Origin: Pseudotabrizicola sp.
GTDB taxonomy: Bacteria; Pseudomonadota; Alphaproteobacteria; Rhodobacterales; Rhodobacteraceae
Direction: 5' to 3'
Assembly: GCF_030656345.1 (NCBI RefSeq)
Contig: NZ_JAUSNR010000031.1
Location: 1-38,110, forward strand
DNA length: 38,110 nt
Position numbers and translations under genes: made by a program. Shown here piece after piece: positions 24,813 through 32,418 of this stretch (position 1 is its first letter; the number at the start of each line of letters is the position of its first letter). A model generated the notes under the pieces. The model did no database searches and was not told the origin of the DNA. It worked only from the letters and a program-made list of their open reading frames with translations.

Positions 24813-25271
24813 CTAGTTCCGGTTTGGAAACAGCCCCGAGAATGGCAGCGCCGTGCTGGCTTTCACCTGTTCCAGTGCGAAAACCGAGCTCACGCTGCGC
24901 AACCTGATGCTTGATGTCAGGGTTTCGTAGAAAGCGTCGAAGGCCGGCATGTCCGCCACCACCACCCGCAACATGAAGTCATGGCTTCCGGCCAGACGAT
25001 GGATGTCGCGAACCGGCTCCAGCGCTTCAACAATGGAGAGGAACTCTGCGCGCCATTCTGCGGTGTGCTCCACTGCTTCCACCATCACGAAGGCGGTTAG
25101 CGACAGGCCGAATGCGTCGAGGTCCAGCAGCGCCACGCGGGCGCGGATCACGCCAGACTCCTCATGCTTCTGTATGCGCTTCCAGCAGTGCGTCGGTGAC
25201 AGCCCGACCTGCTCGGCGATGCCGACAACGCCGACGCCCAAGGCATGATGCGGGATTTTGACGATCCTCAA
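24813..25271 (-). CDS. Lrp/AsnC-family regulator, probable frameshift at the N-terminus
   Basis: The body is clear: IAEQVGLSPTHCWKRIQKHEESGVI (HTH) and a RAM domain with AGSHDFMLRVVVADMPAFDAFYETL. In this frame the only start is TTG at 25271. An ATG with a good ribosome site (GGAAGAAG) lies at 25290 but in another frame. Removing one A near 25275 joins them as MTHQLDLRIVKI..., matching the family's opening. Either a recent one-base insertion, a sequence error or TTG use explains this. The first helix (KIPHHALGVGVVGI) also looks degenerate. It points away from the rrf2 gene across a shared promoter gap. Confidence 0.75.
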   Translation of the reverse strand: MRIVKIPHHALGVGVVGIAEQVGLSPTHCWKRIQKHEESGVIRARVALLDLDAFGLSLTAFVMVEAVEHTAEWRAEFLSIVEALEPVRDIHRLAGSHDFMLRVVVADMPAFDAFYETLTSSIRLRSVSSVFALEQVKASTALPFSGLFPNRN

Positions 25272-25412
25272 GTCTAAGCTGGTGTGTCATCGCGTCTTCT
25301 TCCATCAATTGGCGATCATCTTTATCGTATTTATGGGTTTGCACTCGCTTTTCGTGGCAAACTTGATAAAAACGACCAAATAACTCGCATTTTTCGGGAC
25401 CACGTTGAGCGG

Positions 25413-25880
25413 ATGATCACACAAAAGACCAAGTACGCGCTCAAGTCACTCATGGTGCTTGCTGACGAGAAGGCAGGAGACGCTGAGGCGTTGCGAATCG
25501 AGGATATCGCCGAGCGATCGGGAGCACCAAAGCGGTTCCTCGAGCACATCCTTCTTGATCTTAAGCGGGGCGGAATGATTGGCAGCCGACGAGGTCGGAA
25601 GGGTGGCTACGAACTGATCAAGGATCCCCGGCAGGTGTCGCTGGCGGCGGTTCTGCGTCTGATAGATGGACCTATGGCGCCGCTACCGTGCTTGTCTCGC
25701 AAGGCCTACAGGCGTTGCGATGACTGCAAAGACGAGGAGACCTGCAGGGTACGTGCCGTGTTCGGAGGCTTCTACGCCACCTACATCCTGATGATTGAGT
25801 CTCTGACGCTCGCTGATTTGCAGGAAGATGCGCGAGCCCTGGAGCGTTTCGCTGTTCCCAAGGCGGCCGCCGGAGAATGA
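25413..25880 (+). CDS. Rrf2-family transcription regulator
   Basis: 155 residues: winged helix MITQKTKYALKSLMVLAD...IEDIAERSGAPKRFLEHILLDLKRGGMIGSRRGRKGGYEL, then a C-terminal cysteine cluster C-x8-C-x2-C-x5-C (PCLSRKAYRRCDDCKDEETC), which could bind an Fe-S cluster or zinc. ATG 25413 is used because the protein family begins there; an open frame extends further upstream. Directly upstream of the sulfate transporter, it is the natural candidate regulator of the sulfur genes and of the CACG-N11-CGTG sites. Confidence 0.88.
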   Translation: MITQKTKYALKSLMVLADEKAGDAEALRIEDIAERSGAPKRFLEHILLDLKRGGMIGSRRGRKGGYELIKDPRQVSLAAVLRLIDGPMAPLPCLSRKAYRRCDDCKDEETCRVRAVFGGFYATYILMIESLTLADLQEDARALERFAVPKAAAGE

Positions 25881-25888
25881 TGTTCCAT

Positions 25889-25916
25889 AATCACGACTGA
25901 AAAGAGCGTGATTTTT
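25889..25916 (+). terminator. Possible terminator after rrf2
   Basis: AATCACG / CGTGATT, 7-bp stem with an 11-nt loop, followed by five T. It coincides with the regulatory dyad at 25892-25910, so it may be an operator instead, or both. Confidence 0.5.
25892..25910. promoter_or_regulatory. Sulfur-gene dyad, site 1 (CACG-N11-CGTG)
   Basis: CACGACTGA-N6-CGTG. Nine consecutive bases and both arms are identical to the site at 33892-33910. It lies between rrf2 and the sulfate transporter. Confidence 0.5.
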
Positions 25917-25919
25917 CCT

Positions 25920-25955
25920 TTGCTAAACACGAGTAACTCTGTCGTAATAAACGTG
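25920..25955 (+). promoter_or_regulatory. Promoter and N20 dyad of the sulfate operon
   Basis: Possible -35 TTGCTA (25920-25925) and -10 TAATAA (25945-25950), spacing 19. Between and over them are CACG (25928) and CGTG (25952) separated by 20 bp, the same spacing as at 30913-30940. The long spacer suggests the need for an activator. Confidence 0.45.
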
Positions 25956-26058
25956 TCAGGCGGCGCAGGCGGTGCGGCTTGGGCGGGATTGACCGTCCGT
26001 GTCCGCTGCCCCGCCGACCTGACACCAAAGTTTGACAGGGATCAGCAAAGGACAGGCC

Positions 26059-27246
26059 ATGTATCACACCATCCAGATTGGCGGGCATACGCTCGCCCAG
26101 GGCACCTTCATTCGAAGTCTTGGCCACGGCCGAATCGAGATCGACGCAGGCCACGCGCGGCTGTCCGGTCGCCCGATTGCGACCCGCAAGACGAGCGAGG
26201 CGGTCAGTATTCCGAGCGCGTCCCGTAAGGCCTTGACCGGCGGGCACCTGCGCGGCGGCATCATGGCGACGGTCGCGGCATTCGGACTGAGCTTTGCGGG
26301 GTCAGTCCCCGCGACCGCGCAGGAGAGCGTCGAGATCCTCAACGTCTCCTATGATCCGACCCGCGAGTTCTACCGGGAATACAACGAGCTCTTTAACGCA
26401 TGGTGGACGGAGCAGGGCAACGAGGCCGTCAGTATCCAGCAGTCCCATGGCGGGGCAGGAGCACAGGCCCGGGCAGTGATCGACGGACTCGAGGCGCAGG
26501 TCGTGACGCTGGCGCTGTCGGCTGACATCGACCAGATCGCCGAACGGACGGGCAAGATCCCTGCCGACTGGCAGTCACGGCTGGAGCACAACTCCGCGCC
26601 CTACACCTCGACCATCGTGTTCCTCGTACGCGACGGCAACCCCAAGGGGATCGAGGATTGGGACGATCTGGTGACAGGAGATGTTCAGGTCATAACCCCC
26701 AACCCCAAGACCTCCGGTGGCGCCCGCTGGAACTTCCTCGCGGCGTGGGGTTATGCCGAACAGAACGGGCTCGACCCGGCCGAGTTCGTCGGCGCCCTCT
26801 ACAAGAACGTGCCGGTGCTCGACACCGGGGCGCGTGGATCGACCACGACCTTTACCCAGCGTGGCGTCGGCGACGTCCTTCTGGCCTGGGAGAACGAGGC
26901 GTTTCTGGCACTCGCAAGCCTGGGCGAGGACGCCTTCGACATCGTTGTCCCCTCGGTCTCCATCCTGGCAGAGCCGCCGGTGACGCTGGTCGATGGCAAC
27001 ATCACCTCCGATGCGCAACGCGCGGCGGCAGAAGCCTATCTGGAACATCTCTACAGCCCCGAGGCGCAGGCGCTGGCGCTGAAGCACTTCTATCGCGCCT
27101 GGGATACCTCTGCCGCAGCGCCGGAAGATGTCGCGCGCTTCCCCGAGGTGAACTTCGTGAATGTGAGCGATTTCGGCGGATGGCCCGAGGTTCAGCCGAA
27201 GTACTTCGGCGACGGCGGCATCTTCGACCAGATTTACGAGGAGTAA
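26059..27246 (+). CDS. Sulfate ABC transporter, substrate-binding protein with N-terminal extension
   Basis: 395 residues. From about residue 89 it is a standard CysP/Sbp protein (ILNVSYDPTREFYREYNELF, QSHGGAGAQARAVIDG, NPKTSGGARWNFLAAWGY, GARGSTTTF, VVPSVSILAEPPVTLVD), which binds sulfate or thiosulfate in the periplasm. A hydrophobic signal segment (GGIMATVAAFGLSFAGSVPATA) ends near 87, preceded by an unusual 65-residue extension (MYHTIQIGGHTLAQGTF...). The ATG at 26059 has AAAGGA; an internal ATG at 26263 would remove the extension but leave no basic n-region. cysP and sbp cannot be told apart here. Confidence 0.9.
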   Translation: MYHTIQIGGHTLAQGTFIRSLGHGRIEIDAGHARLSGRPIATRKTSEAVSIPSASRKALTGGHLRGGIMATVAAFGLSFAGSVPATAQESVEILNVSYDPTREFYREYNELFNAWWTEQGNEAVSIQQSHGGAGAQARAVIDGLEAQVVTLALSADIDQIAERTGKIPADWQSRLEHNSAPYTSTIVFLVRDGNPKGIEDWDDLVTGDVQVITPNPKTSGGARWNFLAAWGYAEQNGLDPAEFVGALYKNVPVLDTGARGSTTTFTQRGVGDVLLAWENEAFLALASLGEDAFDIVVPSVSILAEPPVTLVDGNITSDAQRAAAEAYLEHLYSPEAQALALKHFYRAWDTSAAAPEDVARFPEVNFVNVSDFGGWPEVQPKYFGDGGIFDQIYEE

Positions 27247-27249
27247 GAC

Positions 27250-28089
27250 ATGAGGGCGAGTATTCTCCGCTCGCCCTCTCCCCTCCCGGGGTTTGGGCTG
27301 AGCTTCGGGATCATGATGACGGTGCTGTCGATCGTGGTCCTGCTTCCCATCGGTGCGTTGCTGGGGCGTGGCCTGATGATCGGCCCGGCCGACCTCTGGG
27401 ACATGGTCAATTCCCGCCGGATCTGGTCGGCGCTGGCGCTGTCCTTCCGTGCGGCGCTGTTCGCGTCATTGTTCAATCTGGTGTTCGGGCTGTTGCTGGC
27501 CTGGGTGCTGGTGCGCTACCGCTTCTGGGGCAGGCGCTTCATCGACGCGGCCGTGGACCTGCCCTTCGCGCTGCCCACGGCGGTGGCAGGGATCGCGCTG
27601 ACAGCACTCTACGCGCCGAACGGCGTCTTCGGTCAGGCGCTGGCGCCGCTCGGCATCAAGGTCGCCTATACCGAACTCGGCATCTTGGTCGCCCTTATCT
27701 TTATCGGGCTGCCCTTTGTGGTGCGGACCGTCCAGCCGGTGATTGAGGAACTGGAGGCGGACCTCGAAGAGGTTAGCGCCACGCTCGGGGCCCGCCGCAT
27801 CTATACGCTCCGCCGCGTGATCCTGCCCACGCTGACGCCCGCGCTGCTGACCGGGTTCGCCCTCGCATTGGCGCGGTCGGTCGGGGAATACGGCTCAGTC
27901 ATCTTCATCGCGGGCAACATCCCGAACCTTACCGAGATCGCGCCGCTGCTGATCGTGATCCGGCTCGAGGAATATAACTACGACGCGGCTGCCGCGATCG
28001 GGATCGCCATGCTGGTCATCTCCTTTGCCATGCTGCTTGTCATCAACGCCATCCAGACCTGGAGCAGACGTAGGATTGGTCATGCTTGA
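27250..28089 (+). CDS. cysT: Sulfate ABC transporter permease CysT (CysU)
   Basis: 279-residue inner-membrane permease with about six helices. Motifs: VDLPFALPTAVAGIALTALY and the EAA loop (EELEADLEEVSATLGARRIYTLRRVILPTL), SVGEYGSVIFIAGN. It pairs with CysW and CysA to import sulfate. It starts three bases after the substrate-binding gene, with GAGGAG inside that gene's end. It overlaps the small gene that follows by eight bases. Confidence 0.94.
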   Translation: MRASILRSPSPLPGFGLSFGIMMTVLSIVVLLPIGALLGRGLMIGPADLWDMVNSRRIWSALALSFRAALFASLFNLVFGLLLAWVLVRYRFWGRRFIDAAVDLPFALPTAVAGIALTALYAPNGVFGQALAPLGIKVAYTELGILVALIFIGLPFVVRTVQPVIEELEADLEEVSATLGARRIYTLRRVILPTLTPALLTGFALALARSVGEYGSVIFIAGNIPNLTEIAPLLIVIRLEEYNYDAAAAIGIAMLVISFAMLLVINAIQTWSRRRIGHA

Positions 28090-28384
28090 TAGAGAAACAC
28101 GCCGCTGCACCTGCGCGGACGAACAGCGCCCGCCTCCGGGGACGGGCATTGCCCTTGCCACCATCTTTGGGCTTGGCGGTATCGCCCTTGCTGTCCTCGT
28201 CTGGGGTCTCAGCGGAGCATGGGTCTGGACGCTGCTCACTTGGCTCTTTGCAGGCCCTGCCTTTCTCTTAGGTTTGCTGATCTGGGAAGCCGACGCGGCA
28301 GCGGAACAACCTTCAGGTTGCAACGACCGGAGGTGTTCATTTCGCCTCTGGCCATCCTCTTACAACGGAGCCGTGAATGTCTGA
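28082..28384 (+). CDS. Small membrane protein between cysT and cysW
   Basis: 100 residues: a hydrophilic N-terminus with CTC, two hydrophobic helices (TGIALATIFGLGGIALAVLVW and WTLLTWLFAGPAFLLGLLIW), and a Cys-containing tail. It overlaps cysT by eight bases and cysW by eight, which strongly suggests translation in line with the transporter. No family is recognised. It could be a transporter accessory subunit; the standard cys operon has no gene here. Confidence 0.68.
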   Translation: MLDRETRRCTCADEQRPPPGTGIALATIFGLGGIALAVLVWGLSGAWVWTLLTWLFAGPAFLLGLLIWEADAAAEQPSGCNDRRCSFRLWPSSYNGAVNV

Positions 28385-29240
28385 CATCGTCCTCTCGCGC
28401 CCGGTGCCCGTCACCACCGAGCCGCCACTGATCCGCACACTGCTGATCGGCCTGTCGCTCGCCTTCGTGGTACTGTTCCTCTTTGCGCCGCTCGTAACCG
28501 TGTTCGTCGAGGCGCTAAAGCAAGGCTGGGCCGGGGTCATCGACGCATTGCGCCTGCCCGATGCGCAGGCGGCAATCCGCATGACACTGACCATCGCCGC
28601 CATCGCCGTGCCGATCAACGCGATCTTCGGTATCGCCGCTGCCTGGGCCATCACCAAGTTCGACTTTCCGGGGAAAGCGTTCCTGATCACGTTGATCGAC
28701 CTGCCTTTCGCGGTGTCGCCTGTCGTCGCGGGCCTGATGCTGGTGCTGCTGTTCGGGGCGAACTCCACGCTCGGGGGATGGTTGATCGCCAACGACATGC
28801 CCATCGTCTTTGCCTTTCCCGGCATCATCATGGCCACGTTGTTTGTGACCTTCCCCTTCGTCGCGCGCGAGCTCATCCCGGTCATGATCGAACAGGGCCG
28901 TGCCGAGGAAGAAGCCGCGCTGACGCTGGGAGCGAGCGGATGGCGCACCTTCTTCACGGTCACGCTGCCCAACATCCGCTGGGCGCTGCTTTATGGCGTG
29001 CTTCTGTGCAATGCGCGCGCCATGGGCGAATTCGGCGCCGTCGCCGTCGTCTCGGGCAAGATCCGGGGTGAGACAGCGACGATGCCGACGATGGTCGAGA
29101 TGTTCTACAACGAGTACCTCGCGGTCGCGGCCTTCACGCTGGCCGCCGTGCTGGCGATGCTGGCGCTTCTCACACTTCTGCTGAAATCCCTGCTCGAATG
29201 GCGCCATGCGGACCTGCTGGCAGCCACGCGGCGTCATTGA
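28377..29240 (+). CDS. cysW: Sulfate ABC transporter permease CysW
   Basis: 287 residues, about six helices. It carries the paired permease features: [42 protein letters not shown] loop ([24 protein letters not shown]) and [21 protein letters not shown], which is diagnostic for CysW. It is followed 13 bp later by cysA. Confidence 0.95.
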   Translation: MSDIVLSRPVPVTTEPPLIRTLLIGLSLAFVVLFLFAPLVTVFVEALKQGWAGVIDALRLPDAQAAIRMTLTIAAIAVPINAIFGIAAAWAITKFDFPGKAFLITLIDLPFAVSPVVAGLMLVLLFGANSTLGGWLIANDMPIVFAFPGIIMATLFVTFPFVARELIPVMIEQGRAEEEAALTLGASGWRTFFTVTLPNIRWALLYGVLLCNARAMGEFGAVAVVSGKIRGETATMPTMVEMFYNEYLAVAAFTLAAVLAMLALLTLLLKSLLEWRHADLLAATRRH

Positions 29241-29253
29241 GAAAGGAAACGAC

Positions 29254-29973
29254 ATGAATATCGAGATCGAGGAACTGGCCAAGGAATTCGGCACCACGCG
29301 CGCGCTGCACCCGGTGTCGCTGTCTATCCCGTCGGGGGCATTGGTGGCTCTGCTCGGGCCGTCGGGGTCGGGCAAGACGACGCTATTGCGCATCCTCGGG
29401 GGCCTCGAATTCCCGACCTCGGGCCGTGTGCTCTTTGGCGGGCAGGATGCCACGGGCCTTAGCGTGCAGGAACGCCGCGCGGGCTTCGTTTTCCAGTCCT
29501 ATGCGCTCTTCAAGCACATGACGGTGTTCGAGAACATTGCCTATGGCTTGCGCGCCCGCAAACGCCGCGAACGCCCGGCAGAGGCGGAAGTCGGACGCCG
29601 AGTCAACAAGCTGCTGGACCTGATCCAGCTCCCTGACATCGGCACCCGCTATCCCAACCAGCTCTCGGGCGGGCAGAGGCAGCGCGTGGCGCTGGCCCGC
29701 GCGCTCGCCATCGAGCCACGGATGCTGCTACTCGACGAGCCTTTCGGCGCGCTCGACGCCAAGGTGCGCAAGGAGTTGCGTCAGGGACTGCGCGAGATCC
29801 ACGACCGCACCGGCCTGACCACCGTCTTCGTCACCCACGACCAGGAGGAGGCGATGGAGTTGGCCGACCTTGTCGTGGTCATGTCGATGGGCCGCATCGA
29901 ACAGGTGGGCAAACCCGACGATATCCGCGCGAAGCCCGCCAGCGACTTCGTGCGCGATTTCACCGCGGCGTGA
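29254..29973 (+). CDS. cysA: Sulfate ABC transporter ATPase CysA, short form
   Basis: 239 residues. Walker [11 protein letters not shown]-loop [18 protein letters not shown], signature [15 protein letters not shown], Walker [14 protein letters not shown]-loop FVTHDQEEA. The start MNIEIEEL at 29254 has GAAAGGAA. Typical CysA is about 350 residues with a C-terminal regulatory (TOBE-type) domain; this one stops directly after the ATPase domain (FVRDFTAA). No frameshift remnant is evident, so it may be a naturally short form without that regulatory domain. Confidence 0.92.
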   Translation: MNIEIEELAKEFGTTRALHPVSLSIPSGALVALLGPSGSGKTTLLRILGGLEFPTSGRVLFGGQDATGLSVQERRAGFVFQSYALFKHMTVFENIAYGLRARKRRERPAEAEVGRRVNKLLDLIQLPDIGTRYPNQLSGGQRQRVALARALAIEPRMLLLDEPFGALDAKVRKELRQGLREIHDRTGLTTVFVTHDQEEAMELADLVVVMSMGRIEQVGKPDDIRAKPASDFVRDFTAA

Positions 29974-29985
29974 TGGCGCGCGGGC

Positions 29986-30363
29986 ATGAGACACGATGCT
30001 GATCAGCAAGCTTCATTCTGTCTACAGGCTGCGCTGCTGCTCACGACCCGGCCCATGCGGCCATATGCGTCGGTCATGGGGCCGCCCCTGCCACAAGGCT
30101 GGAAGATGAGGGCGGCCTCCCTGCGGTGGTTCACCGTTTGGCGGAACCATACCGACGCCTTGCGACGTCTGCGTGCGATCGTCCTCCCGGAGCCATGGAA
30201 GAACGACACCTGGGCATGGGATGCGCTCCGCCTTCGCCAGCTTCACGCGCTCGGGATCGTGGATGAAGAGCCCGAGGCATGGACACAGATGTTGGCAGAA
30301 CGGCTGCTGTTCGATCGTCTCGCGTCGCCTTGGGGTGAAGCCTTGTCTGGAGATAAAAGATGA
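29986..30363 (+). CDS. Hypothetical protein coupled to Lrp gene
   Basis: 125 residues, no family recognised. Its central part (WFTVWRNHTDALRRLRAIVLPEPWKNDTWAWDALRLRQLHALG) is rich in Trp, Leu and Arg and probably helical. No signal peptide is apparent. The stop overlaps the start of the following Lrp gene (ATGA). Start uncertain: 29986 or 30055; neither has a clear ribosome site. The frame may be genuine because of the exact coupling. Confidence 0.5.
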   Translation: MRHDADQQASFCLQAALLLTTRPMRPYASVMGPPLPQGWKMRAASLRWFTVWRNHTDALRRLRAIVLPEPWKNDTWAWDALRLRQLHALGIVDEEPEAWTQMLAERLLFDRLASPWGEALSGDKR

Positions 30364-30833
30364 GCAAGCCGGATCTCGACAGGATCGACAGGAAGATCCT
30401 GCATGAACTCATGCGGGACGCCACTTTGCCCGTCGCGCAGCTCGCGGAGCGGGTTGGCTTGTCACAGACGCCATGCTGGAAGCGTGTCCAGAAGCTCGAA
30501 GCTGCGGGCATCATCCAGCGCCGGGTGGCCATCGTCGATCCCGAGAAGATCGGGCTTGGCCTTGCCGTGTTCGTCGAAATCGAAGCCTTGGACCACACGT
30601 CCGAGTGGCGTGCGGCTTTTCGCGACGCGATCACGGCATTTCCCTGCATCGTCGAGGTGCATCGTATGGCCGGAGACGTGGATTACCTGATCAAGGTGCG
30701 CGTGCCAGACATGGCTGCCTTTGACGAATTCTACCTGCAGCTGACCCGCGCGCTGCCCTGCCGAAACGTGACGTCCAAATTCTCGATGGAAGTGATTCTG
30801 CGCACGACTGCCTGGCCGATCTCGACGGACTAG
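30360..30833 (+). CDS. Lrp/AsnC-family regulator
   Basis: 157 residues, full length: LDRIDRKILHELMRDATLPVAQLAERVGLSQTPCWKRVQKLEAAGIIQ (HTH), then a RAM domain (AGDVDYLIKVRVPDMAAFDEFYLQLTRALPCRNV). It resembles the disrupted Lrp gene at 24813-25290 in both domains, so the pair may be paralogs flanking the sulfate operon. It is probably a local regulator responding to an amino acid or sulfur compound. Confidence 0.92.
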   Translation: MSKPDLDRIDRKILHELMRDATLPVAQLAERVGLSQTPCWKRVQKLEAAGIIQRRVAIVDPEKIGLGLAVFVEIEALDHTSEWRAAFRDAITAFPCIVEVHRMAGDVDYLIKVRVPDMAAFDEFYLQLTRALPCRNVTSKFSMEVILRTTAWPISTD

Positions 30834-30912
30834 AAGCCCGAAGCTGCGCATGCACTGTTCCCCTCCGGGAGACTCACCTTCTCCACGCGGCACGAAATTT
30901 AGAATCTTAATA

Positions 30913-30940
30913 CACGACAAACATGGTAGTCTTTAACGTG
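30913..30940. promoter_or_regulatory. N20 dyad upstream of hydrolase genes
   Basis: ACACGAC...CGTGAAAGG with CACG and CGTG 20 bp apart, as at 25928-25955. CGTGAAAGG also matches 33907-33915. It ends 13 bp before the hydrolase ATG. Confidence 0.45.
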
Positions 30941-30953
30941 AAAGGAGACTGCC

Positions 30954-31535
30954 ATGACCAAGACTCTTCTTATTCCGGACCCTGCTGGAACCACTGACGG
31001 CCACTGGCAATCGTGGTGGGCTCGGATCGAGCGGGACGCAGAGGTGCTGGATTGGTCTGCCGCCTCGGACCCGGAGCAATATGACCGCGCAGCGCTTGTC
31101 GCTGCCAGGATCGCGGCGCAGCCCGGTTTGGTTCTCGTCGCCCATGGTGCAGGCTGCATGATCGTGGCCAGGGCCTTGGCGAACCTGGCGATCCCTGGCG
31201 TTGCCGCAGCCCTTCTGGTGGCGCCGGCGCGCCGTCTCCATGCCGACAGATTCTCTCGGCTGGCCAGCAAAGAGCAAGATGAACTGCCGGTGCCGACCAC
31301 GGTCGTTGGTAGCCGAAGCGATCCATGGATCGACCTCGAGCAGGCAAGGTCCCTCGCGTCCGACTGGGGTGGCCAGTTTGTCGACCTCGGAGACGCCGGG
31401 CATATCGATCAGGCAAGCGGCTTCGGTCCATGGCCCGGAGGCATCGGGCTGCGAGACAATCTGATCGTCCGGGCAAGCCGATACGTCACATCGAGCGAGG
31501 CCCGCGAGGTGCCAGCGCAACGCTGGGCCTTCTGA
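30954..31535 (+). CDS. RBBP9/YdeN-type alpha/beta hydrolase, nucleophile missing
   Basis: 193 residues. The fold markers are present (TLLIPDP.G....HWQSWW, DPWIDLEQA with the Asp, DAGHIDQASGFGPWP with the His). The nucleophile elbow GHSxG is AHGAG (63-67), so Ser65 is replaced by Gly. It is closely similar to the next gene, which has the serine. It is probably a non-catalytic homolog, perhaps a partner of it. AAAGGAG is before the ATG. Confidence 0.85.
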   Translation: MTKTLLIPDPAGTTDGHWQSWWARIERDAEVLDWSAASDPEQYDRAALVAARIAAQPGLVLVAHGAGCMIVARALANLAIPGVAAALLVAPARRLHADRFSRLASKEQDELPVPTTVVGSRSDPWIDLEQARSLASDWGGQFVDLGDAGHIDQASGFGPWPGGIGLRDNLIVRASRYVTSSEAREVPAQRWAF

Positions 31536-31547
31536 AAGGAGCGAATC

Positions 31548-32141
31548 ATGATTAAAACATTGCTGATCCCTGGCCTTGACGGCTCGCCGACCCCGCATTG
31601 GCAACATTGGTGGGCTGCCATCGATCCGACGGCGAAAATCGTGGAACAAACCTCCTGGAGCAATCCGACTCCCGACGCGTGGTTGACCGAGATCGGGGCG
31701 GCGACGCTGATCCATCCCGATGCAGTTCTTGTCGGCCATTCGTTGGGGGCCGTCGCAATCGCCCGGCTGCTTGCGGGCTGGCCACAGATCCGCGTCGCCG
31801 GTGCGCTTCTTGTGGCGCCGGCGGAACCGTCGCGCAGCAATCGCACCCGTGGCTTTGGCCACATCCCGGAGGTCGGCCTCGGTGTCCCCGCTATCGTCGT
31901 GGCCAGTCGAAACGATCCGTGGATGGACCAGGAGCGCGCGCGCGATCTTACCGAAGTGTGGGATGCAGACTTCATCGACATGGGCGAGGCGGGGCATATC
32001 AACGTTGACTCCGGTTACGGCCCTTGGCCCGAGGGGCGCGCGCTTCGCGATCTGCTCTGGCCCATGGGGGGCAGCATGTCCGTCCACTCCCCGGGGGCGC
32101 GCTTCGTTTCAGAACTACATGCAGCAGAGGTGTTTCGATGA
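31548..32141 (+). CDS. RBBP9/YdeN-type alpha/beta hydrolase, intact
   Basis: 197 residues. The complete triad is visible: Ser65 in GHSLG, Asp in NDPWMDQERA, His in EAGHINVDSGYGPWPEG. The length is usual for this serine hydrolase family of unknown natural substrates. It aligns residue-for-residue with the preceding gene up to the elbow, so the pair arose by duplication. It is adjacent to genes for sulfonate or sulfate-ester use, so a sulfur-linked ester is a possible substrate. Confidence 0.9.
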   Translation: MIKTLLIPGLDGSPTPHWQHWWAAIDPTAKIVEQTSWSNPTPDAWLTEIGAATLIHPDAVLVGHSLGAVAIARLLAGWPQIRVAGALLVAPAEPSRSNRTRGFGHIPEVGLGVPAIVVASRNDPWMDQERARDLTEVWDADFIDMGEAGHINVDSGYGPWPEGRALRDLLWPMGGSMSVHSPGARFVSELHAAEVFR

Positions 32142-32239
32142 CTTTCAACTATCTCATCGTCGCCGTGAAGCGCGCCTTTCCCATGACGATCTTTGCCGTC
32201 TGCTACGTCTCGGTTCTTGCCATCGTCATACTGTCCTGA
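32138..32239 (+). CDS. 33-residue membrane peptide
   Basis: MTFNYLIVAVKRAFPMTIFAVCYVSVLAIVILS: one hydrophobic helix (about 13-33) with a basic middle. The start lies in the stop codon of the hydrolase (ATGA), so it is coupled. No family is recognised; it may be a small subunit or a stabilising peptide. Short length keeps confidence moderate. Confidence 0.5.
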   Translation: MTFNYLIVAVKRAFPMTIFAVCYVSVLAIVILS

Positions 32240-32250
32240 GGAGAATGACC

Positions 32251-32418
32251 ATGTTTCCCTGTTGTGCATACGACCCGGGGCTTGCCGCCTACATCACGGC
32301 AATCAGTGACTCCGAGCAGCCGCATGCCGTCGGTGACGAACGCACCGACCGGATCATATGCGCGGTTGCCATCGCGGCAATCGGCCTGTGCTACGGCCTT
32401 CTTTTCATGGTGACATGA
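32251..32418 (+). CDS. 55-residue membrane protein
   Basis: MFPCCAYDPGLAAYITAISDS... then a C-terminal helix (IICAVAIAAIGLCYGLLFMV). GAGGA lies about eight bases before the ATG; an ATG at 32245 would add two residues. The stop overlaps the start of the flavoprotein gene (ATGA). No family is recognised. Together with the preceding peptide it forms two small membrane genes ahead of the flavoprotein. Confidence 0.55.
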   Translation: MFPCCAYDPGLAAYITAISDSEQPHAVGDERTDRIICAVAIAAIGLCYGLLFMVT

